Shown here piece by piece: positions 32,855 through 46,400 of a stretch of DNA of 64,000 nucleotides. A model generated the notes under the pieces. It was not told the origin of the DNA. It saw only the letters and a program-made list of their open reading frames with translations, and ran no database searches. Source of the stretch: Trichoplusia ni (taxonomy: Eukaryota > Arthropoda > Insecta > Lepidoptera > Noctuidae); NCBI RefSeq assembly GCF_003590095.1, contig NC_039483.1, positions 15,748,001-15,812,000 on the forward strand, read 5' to 3'. The position numbers and the translations under genes were made by a program. Each line of letters opens with the position of its first letter. Positions within the stretch are counted from its first letter, which is position 1.

Positions 32855-35800
32855 TTTTCCGAAACAAATAAGCTTAAAAAATATTGTTAAATAAGTCTTA
32901 CATTTTTTTTAACTAAAAAACCTTTACTACATTCGGAATAAGTAAAACGAGTTCTTCAATTGAAACTTAAAACTACGAAGCTTTTCCGAAGTTATTTTTT
33001 CAGCACGTGCTTAGAAAAGGCACGTAATGTGGCACAAAAGGCTCCAGCACGATTTACTGGGAGCTCGGAGCCACTCCAGACATGCTGAAGTCGACATCAA
33101 TGAGGTTGTAACAAAACGAACGCCATCGATTACCTTAGCACTAAGGAAGAAAGACGTAGAAGGCTAAAAACTAGTTTTTTTTATAAGAAATTTAATCTTT
33201 TAATGGTTTTTATGTCTACTGTATTTAAAAGTTGCAAAAAGTCACAATGTTCCAAAAACAAATAATAAAAGACAATCACCCGCTACCGAAAATAGACGCC
33301 AATAAAATCAGCGAGGAAATAACAAGGTTAATGAAAACCTAATAATACCCGAAGCACGTGTTAAAATTCTTACCTTATATAATTATAACCTTAAGTACCC
33401 TTTTAGCTCGAACAACAAAGGCAGGTTCACAAAGTAAACGCACGGAACACGCGAAGAATCCCTACAAACACGTGAAACTCTGACGCAACCTCAACTCGAC
33501 GCGAAGGGGTAAAAACAAGTGAAAGTAGGGAATAACTTCAGTGCCATCATTAAGTCGCTAAATCATTCTGAGGGTACTCATATTACATTGGTGGTTGAAT
33601 GTTCCGTCTCTTGTTTTTATATATTGTTATAAGTTTGATGACGCAATTGGCAGATTTTGTGATTTGATAATGTTTTGCAGTTTGAAAAGATAATGTGTTT
33701 GTCGTTTGATGTATGTGGGTACTGTCTTCAATACGAATATTATCAATTAACTCCGTCAGTCATATTTTATGCTAAACTGATTAGTATACATTACAATAAC
33801 AAATAACCCGCTGGTTGAAGTTGTTATCTAAAACTAATTTAATATAAAACACATTCATAGGTCGAAGCTAAGCAGCGTTACATAAATAAGCACCACATCC
33901 CTGAACAATTTAAAATGAAAACATTTGCAAGAAAAACGTATAACCAACCGATTTGTTTGAACCGTAAACGAGGCCTAAAATAGCATCCATGTCAATGTAA
34001 TTGAGCCCTAAGTCACACGCTCGCAATTATACTCAAACGTTTGAAAGCAATAAATTTACAGAAAGTCGAAATCTCGTTATGAAAGTCTGAAACAACATTG
34101 CGTCGGAGCCACAAAGTGAGCGAGTAAACACTCAGGTAAACAAATGACGCCAGACTTTGTTATTTCAATTGGTTTCTGTTTTTCAAATATTTCACCGATA
34201 GGATTTTTTGTTAGCAATATATGTGACGTCGATTTGGAAAAGCCGTAAAAAAACTACGTTTCGAAAGGTTTAGTGATTGAGGATTTACTTTGACGGATTT
34301 TTAATATTGTCTTTAGACTTCCCCAACACTACAGTTTAGGCAAATTTTATCTAACGTTTAAAGTTATCCAACGAAAAAATAGATTATTAGACATTAAAAC
34401 GACTTCTGCCTAACGCATTAAGCTAAAAAAGGTGGTAAGGTAAGATGTAGAAGTGTTTTTGAACAGACAACAACCTAAAATCGAATCGACACTTCTCATT
34501 ATTCTAAACCACGTCATACAAGTACAATCACAACGAAAAATGCTTTTCGCCTAAACTTGAGACACTTTTGGCAACAAATTTTAATATGTCCAGTTTTAGA
34601 ACGTGACTGTATCAGGGCGGAGGTACAGAGATGGCCAGGCGCCAGTCGTTCCATCGCGTTATTTCAACAGTAGATCTGTGTTAACAAGATTTGTGTCTCT
34701 GATTGTACACGACAAACAACTTGTAGAGGCACTTTGTACAAATGTATACTCGCGTTAGATAACTTTAATTGTGTTCTACTTGAATAAGTTATTATATAAC
34801 TATTTTAACTATTTTACACGGAGTTATATTAATTTATGTTCCAAACTAAATGTAGCCTTGCACTAACATGCTCAAAAGTCATATTATAATAGGCCCAGTC
34901 TTAAAAAGAAGACAAAATTTGTTAAAAAAAAAACTTTAAATACCTCATGTGCGAGTCGGATTCGCGTACAAATAATAAATTTTCGAAATTATTGGTCGAA
35001 TTGATCGAAATTTTTGAATTTTTGACTGTATGTTTACCACGATTTTTTTAAGTATTTAAAAATAACACTCATGGAAAAAGTTGTTCCAGCTTGCCAGGCT
35101 CTGTAAATTGTTAGTTGATTGTAAATGTACAAATCACTGTGTAACAAATCTATTACACGATAATATACATCATATTATTCGACCCCCGACTAAAATTAAA
35201 TACGATTAACTCAACACCACCTAAGCAGCTAATTAAACAAATGATAAGCGAAATCTGTACACAGCTTAAGGCCGCATCACCCGCATGCCATGATCCCACG
35301 TTCCCGCGGACTTAGTGGCCCGAAGTCAAAACGATCCGTATTTAATCAAACATTAACTGTAATTGTATTATGCTTGATTTATGTTCTTGGAGAGCCTCCA
35401 GTGCCCGTTGAAAAGTTAATCAACTAAAAGCCTTTTTTACTTCTCGAATTAAGAAAGGAGTTAATTTATGGCGAATTAAACAAGTTTTTTATATCTTAAT
35501 TAAGGTAGTCTTGCTTTAATTTGGAATTTCGAAATTCAATTTGCAGATTTATTCGTTCGGAGTACTGTAAAACGGTTTAAATGAAGATTTATTAAAGTCA
35601 TATTTACTTACTGACCTATTTATTTTTCAATGTGCATCTCTTTTGACGTTTTGCTTTCATTGATTTGTAACAAATGAATACTATAAAATTACAACCTGTA
35701 TAAATCATCGTACAAATAATATTCTTCCAGTAACTAACATTAATTGATAACACAAGTCCAATTTCCTAGAAAAAAGAACTGCACACCAAACAATTATTCT

Positions 35801-35867
35801 TTAATGACCAACATTTAAACAAATAGGTAAATACACAACGAATTTCCAAAACTAATTCAATGTAGTC
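32855..35867. other. AT-rich non-coding stretch
   Basis: No gene is recognised. A short GTGCGAGTCGGATTCGCG at about 34948-34966 looks like the end of a dispersed-repeat copy. The block GTCGAAGCTAAGCAGCG near 33860 vaguely recalls 5S rRNA, but the rest of that gene is absent. Confidence 0.4.
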
Positions 35868-36019
35868 AAGGTTGAATAGCCGAATGATTGAGGTCACCAT
35901 GCCAAACCCACTGAGCGCAACGTGTCGTGGGTTCAATCCCCGAGAAAATGTTTGTGAAACCCCCCGCGACACAAGGATTAAGTTCCTTAAAGCGGGAGCC
36001 GTTATATTAAATAAAGAAA
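35868..36019 (+). mobile_element. tRNA-derived SINE, internally shortened copy
   Basis: The head ATAGCCGAATGATTGAGGTC fits a polymerase III A box and GGTTCAATCCC (35930-35940) the B box. It shares CACGCCAAACCCACTGAGCG-like sequence and the tail ACACAAGGATTAA...CGGGAG with the copies at 37.5 and 47.8 kb, but lacks their central ACAAGTATTTGTGTGAT block. It ends in an AT-rich tail. There is no coding capacity; the overlapping open frames are translations of the SINE. Confidence 0.7.
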
Positions 36020-36589
36020 AAGTTAAAAGTAATAATCATTCAAACTTGATAATACCAGAACAGGAACTCACCAGTTATCCAACAGATGAAACAAGCCAGC
36101 CCGAGCCACACCGCCCCCATCTTCACCTAGAGTCTCACACTCCTACGTGACATCACACTCTACTAAATTCAAATTATCTCGCGCACATCAAAACAATGCA
36201 GTCCCCATGACGTCACTAACCCGAGGTACCGCTGAATGTTGAAACCTGGAACAAAAGAGCGGAGATTATGTTTTCTGAGATTTAAGGTAATGTAGTCGTT
36301 TTTCTAAAGGAAATGTAGGCAAAAATTGAAAATCAGCTGTCAAATATAATGGTAGACAACGTCTTAAATAATGTGGTCTATCAACAGAGTCGTGATCGGT
36401 TTTGACTATACGATAAAAATAATTATAATTGCTTAGGATTACCTAATGCAACTAATTAATGAAACTATTTTTGAATTGAACTATTTCATTATTTGACAGC
36501 CGCGTTGGGTTTGAAGCTAATTGTAGTAGTAGATAATTGAATACACCATTAAATTAATTTGTTAATCTGCCTCACGAAAATATAAAGAA
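36020..36589. other. AT-rich non-coding stretch
   Basis: No gene or repeat is recognised. Confidence 0.4.
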
Positions 36590-36828
36590 CTAGCTGTTGC
36601 CCGCGACTTTGACCACGTGGTTAGAATTTTTCCACATTTTCCACTGTATCTTCGCTCCTATTAGTCGCAGCGGGATGTTATATAGCCTATAGCCTTCCTT
36701 GATAAATATTCTATTCAACACAAAAATAAATTTTCAAATCGAACCAGTAGTTCCTGAGATTAGCGCGTTCAAACAAACAAACAAACAATCAAACAAACAA
36801 ACTCTTCAGCTTGATATATTAGTATAGA
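36590..36828 (-). mobile_element. Non-autonomous Helitron-like element (copy B)
   Basis: On the plus strand it starts CTAGCTGTTGCCCGCGAC and ends ATTAGTATAGA followed by T, as in copy A, with GTTCCTGAGATTAGCGCG and an expanded CAAA-type microsatellite near the TC end. It is non-coding. Confidence 0.65.
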
Positions 36829-37440
36829 TATATCCTTGACCATGAAAATCTTAACATTAGGAACTAACTTGCAATAACAAACTATAAAACCCGTACAAAA
36901 ATAGTTTCATTCCAAAAACATAGATTTTGGTTATTTTAATTAATGAAGGGTAGAGGAATATCTTTAGAAGCGGAACTTCGGCTAAATATTTTAAGGCCAT
37001 AAAATGTTTGTTCGAAATAGTTTATTAATTATAAAAGGTTGTAATGTTTATTTTGTGAAGGCTGCGGGTTATACGGGATCCATTTTAGAGTTCACCGTTA
37101 GTTACTTGTTGAAAGTGATCGTAAAACGAAGCCATTTGGTGATTAAATTATTATATTTGTGTTAAATTAATTGTTCTAGACTTTACGCTTTTAGTTTGAA
37201 TATAATATTAACTCCATCCAATTGTAATGAAACTCTTCTTCAGTCCTATAACCTTCCCTAGGTGTTTCGAAATCTGTATGGTCCAGCGTCCATCTTGATG
37301 GTTTTTACTGGTTATTTTCCATACACGATTGTTTTGACCTTTATTATATTTTGGAGCTATTGCTTCACCGACCTCAAGCATATAAATATTAAACCAGTTT
37401 TAAAAACTTATTAATCTATGTTATTAAAAGTTCTTTTTTC
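36829..37440. other. AT-rich non-coding stretch
   Basis: No gene or repeat is recognised. Confidence 0.4.
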
Positions 37441-37657
37441 TTTTTTTATTTAAAAAAACGTCTCCCGCTCTAAGGAATTTAATCCTTGTGTCACGGGTTG
37501 TTTGCAAACATACAGATCACATGCACAAAGACACCCAGACTCAGGACAAGCATTCGTGGATCACACAAATACTTGTCCTACGCGGGGATCGAACCCGCGA
37601 CACGACGCGCTCAGTGGGTTTGGCGTGGTGACCTCAACCACTCGGCTATCCGTGCAG
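37441..37657 (-). mobile_element. tRNA-derived SINE, best-preserved copy
   Basis: Read on the minus strand it begins CTGCACGGATAGCCGAGTGG (A box), continues GGTTCGATCCCCGCG (B box), then a tRNA-unrelated body with ACAAGTATTTGTGTGATCC and the tail ACACAAGGATTAAATTCC followed by an A-rich end. The B box is perfect. The 103-codon plus-strand frame across it is incidental. Confidence 0.75.
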
Positions 37658-38027
37658 TTCCTTTAAGATGTCACTTGTCTGAATGCACATTTTCTTTTAT
37701 GAATATTCAATCAGATGTTGTTTTTTTTTTTGTCGCATTGTATAAGCTACACGCCATAAAACAAAGCCATCTGGTATTCAGTTTTATTTTCATGTAACGA
37801 AAAGCATTAACAATGTAGCAGTATATATTAAGTAATTAGTATTTGCATACTGCGAGTTAAATGCAAATTCTAATGACTGCTGGATTTAACATTGTTATAA
37901 AGCTGTCTACAGTAATAAGTTGCAACTTTGAATGTTTGTAATGTTCTTAAGACGTCGTGCGACGATATTAATCTAAAAATAATGTAATTTAGTTAGTTTT
38001 CGGCGTTTCCATATCTAAAGTGTTAAT
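37658..38027. other. AT-rich non-coding stretch
   Basis: No gene or repeat is recognised. Confidence 0.4.
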
Positions 38028-38145
38028 TGGTTCAGGGTAAGAAGAACCCTATTACTGAAACTCCACGGTGTGTCCATCCATGAATCACCAGGGTGTATCT
38101 CATGAATCTTGATAGCTAGACATATTAATAAATGATGTACTTCGG
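38028..38145 (+). repeat. Dispersed repeat, family R1, fragment
   Basis: The blocks GAACCCTATTACTGAAACTC, CACCAGGGTGTATCTCATG and TTGATAGCTAGACAT are in the order typical of this family. It is a truncated, non-coding copy. Confidence 0.55.
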
Positions 38146-38349
38146 CGCCAAAAAAGTCATTTTTACCTATGTATCAGTCACTTAGCACATTTTCAAATCC
38201 CCTGTTATATTCTCTTGGATAAAGTAAGTTCACAATTGATAAATACTTATTCATTGTAACGAGGATTTCATTATCTTCTTATAAACCATGATTCCTGGAG
38301 CCCTATGACGTCGCAATCCATGAATTCAACAATAGAACAGATAACAATA

Positions 38350-38405
38350 ACTTAGCTACGTCACGTAGTTCCGCGGACGTAGCCCTTGCTACGGCGTAGC
38401 AGTGA
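38350..38405. other. GC-rich segment with repeated TACG cores
   Basis: GCTACGTCACGTAGTTCCGC, then GGACGTAGCCCTTGC and TACGGCGTAGCAG carry several direct and inverted GTAGC/GCTAC copies, giving imperfect self-complementarity. It may be a remnant of a small inverted repeat element. The function is unknown. Confidence 0.3.
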
Positions 38406-39394
38406 AATGTAAATGTTAAAGTTAAATTGTTTCTGTCAAATTTCAAACTCAGGTGTACAACCGGTTTGTTTAAGCAAATTTAATCAAAGGTTTCCAACAT
38501 TCCTGATTGTTTATTGAATATTTTGTAACTATACTAAGAGCTCGGTTGAGAATAGTAATTTTGAATTACATTAAGATCTTTTTCTCTAACTGTCAGATTT
38601 AAACCACAAAGACATTTTTATGAGCATTTTTTGCAAACTAAAACCTCATAACACTAAAAAGGTTTAATCATCTCAACTTTCCATCCAAAACTTTCCCAAA
38701 ATACTAATTACATCAACATCCTTCGTCGCATAATTCAAATCAAATCAGTAAAAATTCTTTACACTGAACGTCGTAATACGGCGTCGTGTAGACGGCCCTA
38801 TCATAAATGATTGATCACTCCGCCTTCGAACAAGTGATAAAAAATGTACCCACACTAACCTTCCGAGGAAAACGTTTAAGTATTGATGGAAATGTTTCAA
38901 TTTAATGGAAACTGATAATATCAGTATTCGGCGATAAAAAAAGAAAAAGGTTTTAAGACGACCTTGCTTAGTAAATGTTGGGTTTTTGCGCTACAGATGT
39001 GCTTTCAGATCGCAGTTCAATTCTTGCAATCATCAATGCTCAAAAGCAAGTTCATCATAACGTAATTCAGACAATGGTTTGGTATTCTAATAAACACTGA
39101 GATTTAATGTAAGCAAATATGTGTTAAATCTCATTCAATGGAGAGTCATTTTTGCAAACAAAACGAAGCTTCTGATAAATTCACCAACATTGTATACACC
39201 AAAAACATTTCAACAGCAAACCATTTGATAGTCGGCCTATAAAGATAATAATATTAACAACTAAAACATATTTCTGCGCAAACATCTCAATCGGTTATAA
39301 AACCTTTTGTTTACTTCAAATAATCGATCGGTTAACGGGTAATAAACGACAACAAGCAACGTTTACGAGCAACCCGAATCTACATTGAGTTAAT
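38406..39394. other. AT-rich non-coding stretch
   Basis: No gene or repeat is recognised. Confidence 0.4.
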
Positions 39395-39610
39395 AGCGAT
39401 CTATCGAACCTTATAATGTAGCGGGACTGGGAACGGGACCTGATAAAGAATCCAACTGCGACTCGAACTGTCGACAATAAACCAACCGATATTGAGTCCG
39501 CACAATGCCCGGGTCGGGCATAAAAACCGGGTATAAACCGGTCATAATGCCCCGGAAAGTTAATTAAATAGGTCCGTTAGCTGCCACGACATTTTTCAAT
39601 CGTTCGCTGA
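39395..39610. promoter_or_regulatory. GC-richer unique island with three 11-bp iterations
   Basis: At 39516-39553 three consecutive units of about 11 bases share a (C)CGG.(C/T)ATAA pattern (GGGCATAAAAA, CCGGGTATAAA, CCGGTCATAAT), bounded by GGGCAT and ATGCCCC as an inverted pair. The surrounding 200 bases are richer in GC (GGACTGGGAACGGGACC) and carry AATAAAC and TTAATTAAAT cores. ATAAA with a CCGG spacing of one helical turn suggests clustered binding sites. This is inference only. Confidence 0.3.
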
Positions 39611-42600
39611 GTGATGCCTGAATGCGAACATTTCTGTATGGATTGTGAGGACCTCTGCGGTTCCTTTAGTTAATTGGACGGCCTTGACTTGCTATTTTTG
39701 GAGGATTAATTTATTTTCTTACATAACATATGGACGTCGTTAGGAATTATTGCGTAATGTCGACTTATATGTTATGATATATGTACATTTTGGGAATGAC
39801 CAAATGTGGGTTATTTGGTAAAAACTTTTCCATAGAACTGACTTCACTTTAGTGCGATAAACGTAGGATATTCGGGTACGTGACACGATTTTTTTTTCTA
39901 GAGCTATGCCACTCACACGTTGCTGTAAAAACGTTCCATATACAGCTACACTGCAGAAACAATCACAAGAAGTGACTTCTATAATATTTTTTTCACAGCA
40001 AAAGTTCCACAATCTTACCGAATCAATACAATCGAAATTCGAACCACATTTATACAATATCCACTCCAATAACTCCCAATTCATGAATGGACATAATAAT
40101 TAAAATCTATTTGACATCGAGTCCTGCCCTCCGGCCGTGTTCATCTGGAGTATGAGACCAATAATATTTTTTACAATCTTCAACTTTATTGGGAAGATTA
40201 AAAGCTTTCGAGCAGACTTCGGTTGCCGGTCGACCGAACATGAACATCGCTTGGAGTTTTAATAACAGTATTAGGTTTTACAATTTCTGCTTCAGATGTT
40301 TGCGGTTTTCTATTAGATGTTATTGGGAAAATAAGGGTTGTACCTTTGATTGATATAGATATTTTAGGTTGTTTTACAGGCCTTTGTAGTTTGATGGCTT
40401 AAATTTTAGCGTTCAATTTATCATTATCTCATCAGATCTATTTGGACTATCTGTGACAATATATGTAGATTTGAATATGTTGATTATTAATATTTTTAAC
40501 CAACTTCTTTTTAGGCACAATATTCACTGTTTGGTATAAATTTATCCATTTTACTATTTATTTTTATTGGTTGTTTTTTTTTATCATGACCAAAATTAAA
40601 AAAAAAATTATCTCATCTCCCTCGTTCTTTTGGATTTCACTTACTACCTAAAAGTGCATTTCCTAATATTCCTTTGGCTGCCATTAGCGGGTCCTCTTCA
40701 AAGCTTTGATGGAACTTCATTTAGCTTCCTAACTTGAGAGGAAATTGGCAGAGAGTATCCTTTCTGTTTTATAGAGCTGATAGTGTAGTGATGGCCTAAA
40801 GATGCGATGAAAGGATTTTTGCGCATGAGGTTACTGGTTCAAATCTAATACCAGCAAGAATGTATTTACCAATATGATGTTTAAAAAGTATGTAAACTTT
40901 TGAATATTTTAAGACACCCCTGACAAGTTAAGAGAGAAAAATCAAGATCTTTGAAGTTATTGGATAAGTCAAAAACATTTAATGAAGTTCTTGTTACTTA
41001 TTTATAACGAAGAAAATTTTATTCAGCAGTTGGTCTTTTGCCGGCTAGTATTTAGACCTGATGGAGTATATACATAAGCATACAGGGACACACATCATCT
41101 CTTCTATTTACCATTTTTTTCCTTTGATTCATAACTGTTTTCTCGAATGATTTAGCTTTTAAAAAAATTACTTTAGAAAAAAATTACATTACTTTCAGAA
41201 TGAGGAGTTTATAATTAAAATATCCCATTTTTGAGCTTTGGTTCACTTTATTGCTATATAATGTCAATTATTTTTAAGTATTGGATGTGAAATCGTCATT
41301 ATAGAACTAGACACGTTTATAGATCTCCATAACATTCCTGCATCACACCTACAGTCAGACCAACTTTATGACCTCAATTTTGATGTACCTGGTCCTCGCT
41401 ATCTTATCGCGTTTCCTTTCTAAAGGCCGTCACTCAGAGATTGCTATTAACGATAGGAAGGCCCATTGTAAACTTGCTTTACATTTTTAAATTGTGTTAT
41501 TAATCTTGCTGTCTGCTCGTCTTACTATGAGGAAGGAAATACTTATGAATAAAATAATATGAAATCATTTGCCTTATACCTATTAGGCTTTTGCCTAGTA
41601 GTGGAATAACTACCACTTGTTTTGGTAACAGCACGCGAAAGCTAATCATTCTGTTTTGCTTATGAGATTTTATGCATATAATGAATTAAACTTCGGCAAA
41701 TCCACTACGTGACGGGTCTCGGCTCCGGTACGACTTGTGCCATTCACAAATGCTCGTTCTATGTCTTTAAGCATTTAACTTGCATATTTGTCAAAGTGTA
41801 ACGCTTTGCAAAAATTTACTTATTCATTATAAATCGTACTTTTCCAAAGATATCACTTACTTCATTTTTAAATAAAAAGCATCTAGAACTATTTAGTCAC
41901 ACTAAGTAACATCCAAAATACATTGTAACATAGAAAAAACTTCTTAATGTACTCAACTCGTATCTACATACGTAGGTTGTAATTATACGTAGGTAAGTAG
42001 ACTATTAAAATAGCATACCTAGAAATACCCTAAAGCGATCAAGGAGTTTTTATTGAATACTAAAACTTTCTAACATCGTAATAAACAAAGTAATGCGCAC
42101 TTCATCGCAAAACGTGGGATATCCGACAATGTAAGCGAACGACAGTTTTATATTTACGAACTGCCTTTAAACCGGACTATGGAATAACACTTGGACATAG
42201 TAATATTATTTTAGTACAAAAAAAAACTTACAGACATTTTTTACGCGAACTTGAAAGAGTTATTTGACATTTTTGTAACAAAAATTGTTTATTAGCAGAA
42301 AAAAAACGAAACACAACCATCATTATAAAAGTTTTTCTGTTACAATAGAAACACAAACTCATAATAAGCAGTATTTTTAGTAATATTAGATAATGTGTCT
42401 ATTTATTTTGGCGTCAGTGACGCAAAAAGGTATAAATGCAATCAATACTGTACCGTCCATATTATTTTCCTTATCTCGTTACATAATTCAGTGAGTGCGT
42501 GGATGCCAATCACATTGAAGTATCAAATCTCACAAAACGAACTAAATTCAATTTATACGAGCCATATTCCAGCTTCACGCGTAACACATAAATATGTTAC

Positions 42601-43044
42601 TACCCAATTCAACGATTTTCCGCTACTTCAACAGTTTTTCTTTATATAATTTGATATCTCCGCGGGCAAGGCCAAAGGTCCTCCACATTACATAAAACTA
42701 CGCACATCGGTAATAGTATTTGGTGTTTCTTATATTTATATGTCAGTGTGGACGTGACAGACCTCCAAATTGTATCATAAGTACAATAACGCCGACAATT
42801 CTAAGAAAGAAAAGAAATAATACGAGAGCTAGGAGGAAACTCCGTCGTTCTAATCACAGGCCCCAGGGTAATGCTTCCGAAGGCGCTTCAACGTTCAGCG
42901 ATGCTTATCTCAACTTCGATAATCTAGAGAGATTTTAAATACAAGACAAAACTCCGCAACAATGTTCCCTCAGTAAATGAAACGCGATCGCACACTACAC
43001 TTCATTACAAAAGAACAATGTACATGTATAAAAATAAAACAGCG
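39611..43044. other. AT-rich non-coding stretch
   Basis: No gene is recognised. The longest frame, 114 codons minus at 39740-40084, overlaps a 65-codon plus-strand frame and has no family motifs. CGGTCGACCG, a 10-bp palindrome, sits near 40230. Around 42,660-42,935 G+C is slightly raised, with an Arg-rich 72-codon frame of no known family. Confidence 0.4.
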
Positions 43045-43210
43045 AAAATTGTTCCCAGACGTCAGCGGCGGACAATCGGACGGGGCGTTATCGCGGTGAA
43101 TTTCGCACAAAATTCTCGCCTCAATTCGCTGTTTTCCGCTTTCTATGTGTATAATTCGGCGTGCACCTGCGAACTGAGCGCTCCGGGCTACGCGATTGCC
43201 ACTGACACTA
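43045..43210. promoter_or_regulatory. GC-rich unique island
   Basis: G+C and CpG are clearly raised (GTCAGCGGCGGACAATCGG, GGGGCGTTATCGCGG, GAGCGCTCCGGGCTACGCG) compared with both flanks. A 70-codon frame runs through it (Arg-rich start, three Cys near the end) without a recognisable domain. It could be a conserved non-coding element, a first exon or a CpG-rich promoter; nothing in the sequence decides. Confidence 0.25.
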
Positions 43211-46200
43211 TCTACCTGTGTTCAGTTTAAATGCACCTCCCGAATTGTTCTTGATTCTTTTGTATATATTTTTATTTCGTGGCACATTAACGTGGCCGTG
43301 GGTGCACTGCTTTGTACTAAAATTCTGTATTGTTCTAGTTTAATTTTTTAAAACGATAAGTACACATCTTTTGCCCTGGAGAGAGGAGTTCAAAGAAATG
43401 GCATGCCGGTTTGCCAAATAGGTTATGTTCTTTAAAACGTGCGAGCAAGTTTTTAACATTATTTTATGAACGTTCGTAGTTGCACATTGTGCATGATTTA
43501 GCATCGTTTATGGCCTCTTTAAACTGTTGATGTTATAGTTTGGGCTGAGTTATGCTGTGTAGTTTCGGTGCGTCTGAAACTGCGGTTCATATACCTGTGG
43601 AAATACTAGTTTCTAGTTGGCTGAGTGAAAGAATCGGTAACGCAATAATATCATATCTGAAGATTCAAAAGTCTGTACATGTAAAGAATTATAGAAGAGT
43701 CATATATTTTATATAATACTCCAATACAATCACTCCCCGATTTTTCCAAACAAACTACAAGAACAATGGCAATTAATCATCGAATCACTGAGATCCCGAA
43801 TGTTTCTTACAAACTTATCTTTAGGAAAATGTCAGGCCAATTTTACCCATTCATGAATTTACGGCATAGAAACAAATCAAAACACGGTACAAACAATGGA
43901 CTATAAATCTTACCGGCAATTTCAGATGCGATCTTGTGAATCGGGGCAGGTACCGTGTTATCGCGTACAAGTGACGTATTATTTGTTTCAAATGCCCCAC
44001 TAATAAAATAGACGGGATGTATAGTTTTGATTTATTGGTGCTTGTGAAAGGAAAATAAATTGATTTTTCTATTAATTATAATGGTATTTTAAAGGCGTTT
44101 TAGCCAGGGATGCGGACTGATGTTTGTGACGTGACTGAACCAACAGAATCACTATATCAAAAGAAGTATAAAGTTAGGTCAACACGTGATCAAGAAGGAG
44201 TTCAAAAGACTAGGGGCAGCTAGATTCGATCAAAGCATATGCGAGCAATCCTGTGACTCTGGTATAAGAAGTAGGCCTGCCGGTAGAAGACCGATATATC
44301 CCCACGCCGTGCCCTCGACATGAGAAGGAGTTTTTAGCGTGTGACCCAGAAAAAAAAATCTCTTGATTCCTCATAAAAATTCTAATCTAATTACAATAAT
44401 ATGTTAATTGTTTTTTGGCCAATCTATTTTATCAACAAAGCCTTTCCGATAAGAGATAAAAGCAACATCGACATTCATCTGCGGATCATAAGACCACTTT
44501 TAATAATCGTGGCAATGTAAAAAACCAATGACGACGTCGAATATTTTTACAGAAAATACATTTTCACTCTTTCTTCAAGGCTAAACTTCGGTAGCGAACT
44601 AAAATGTAACTCTTTTAATGTTATTACTATTATAGTAGGTATAAGTTATAGCAGCGCCATAAAAATAACTTAGCTTGTAAATAAAATGAGCACTAAACAA
44701 AATTCCGGATTCTACGGAGTTGTAAAACGCTGATATATAATAAAATAAAATGTACGACTCGTATTACTGTTCGCTGTTTATTTTCCTGGGATTTGTTTTC
44801 AATGAAACTGTGGAATACGAAGGAGGGATCAACTTATCAACGATATTTTAAAATCTTTTTCTTGATTTATTATAATCTCCAGACAAGGAACCATTTTTAC
44901 AAGAAATATAGTTTTAATAAATGACAAAATAAACTTGGAAGCTAAAAAACAACGATTAATTGATTTTTCCATTGACTTGATTTAAATATTCGTTTAATTA
45001 GAATGAAATCATTTGTTTGATTTCACAGAAAATAAATGTAAGCACACTTAATTAGCTTTTGTTAGATTTCATTATTTTCCTCGGTTTTCATATCTCATTG
45101 ATTTACAGGAACAAAATAATCATGAACCCATCATGTCGCTAATATAGCTGTTTTTGTTCTCGTTTCGTAAACTTCATAGTCACCGATAATCTATCCGTGA
45201 CCATGGAGACATCTAGAAAGAGGAACAACCCAAATATTTTGACACCGAAAACCAACCACGTTTCTCTTTATCTCAACTTTAAAAAGATAAGAGTGACTTA
45301 GAATAGTCAACGCGAAGGAGAAAATAAACTCGAAGGTACGGATTATAAACAGTTCTCGAGACAAAGTAAGTAAGGCGCCAACAGTCTTAAGATAAAATGT
45401 TTTAACATGAAATATAGTTGGCACTACTGGGGAATTTGTTGAGTTATTGCCTTAAATGAAAAGACCAAGCTTTTCCATTGTTTGGCGCATAATTCTAATA
45501 CTTGACTGCGTTATAACTGATATCATGGTGCTTGGATGGAGTAATAGCATAATTAAAAGTTGTAGTTTTACTTTTCGATGTCATTATTGCGGTTCAGGGA
45601 ACCTACTGCCACATCTAATAATACAGTTGGTGCAGTTAGGTTAGAAACGCCGCTCTGTATCACGGCTCACTTTCAAGGATAGGACCAAAAGCTCAAAGTG
45701 ACAATAAAATGCAGTATATTTATCTCCTAGTTTGCCAGCCCGATATCCCTGTCGCAATCTACACATTCTGTTTCAGTTTCACCATCAAAGGACTCTCACT
45801 GTGGTCCCTCCGTTTTTCTAATTGTTAGACAAATAGTATATTCACCTGATTGTATAAAAAACATTGTCTAACGACAATCCTACAAGAAATACAATTAAAT
45901 TCGGTCGAATCATACGCATAAAATACCGAACATTTTATTAAATGTTCACTTATTTCTTACTTCTAAATCCAGCATCGTATGAGCTGTTAAAGTAGCAGAA
46001 CGGACCAATAACCGTTGAGCGTGAACAAGAAATCGGAACATGTCTCCGCACTCTACTCAAAGAACTAATGACTTGGGCTGCTAAAGTGCTCGTACTGCAG
46101 AATCATATTATGGAAAATGTTTCTCAATTCTTGGACATTCTTTAGGATTCATATTGTATTATATCGAGGTCATGAATCCACAATGATTAACAATAGAATT

Positions 46201-46291
46201 TTAGACGTTTACATAAATCTGACATTTAAAACTAGATACAAATTATTGATAATTGGCAAAACATTCAATTTTATAAATTATTGTTATCACA
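43211..46291. other. AT-rich non-coding stretch
   Basis: No gene or repeat is recognised. Confidence 0.4.
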
Positions 46292-46400
46292 CTAGCTGTT
46301 GACCGCTGGCTCGCCCGCTACGAATCGAAAGATATCCCAAGGGAACATATACGTGAAAGAGTAACAAACTTTCGCATTTATATAAGTAATATTAGTATCA
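46292..46400 (-). mobile_element. Helitron-like fragment (copy I)
   Basis: CTAGCTGTTGACCGCTGGC at the left and GTAACAAACTTTCGCATTTA near the right match the CTAG end and the GCGAAAGT end (in reverse) of Helitron-like copies at 57.6 and 60.9 kb. The right terminus has decayed. Confidence 0.5.

Noticed and set aside
33850..33890. Third 5S-like head (GTCGAAGCTAAGCAGCG)
   Set aside because: GATGGGTGACC and the repeat body are missing; the match is too short.
37620..37657. tRNA gene on the minus strand
   Set aside because: It has A and B boxes but no paired acceptor stem or anticodon arm, and is followed by a SINE body; the same applies to 35.9, 47.8 and 60.0 kb.
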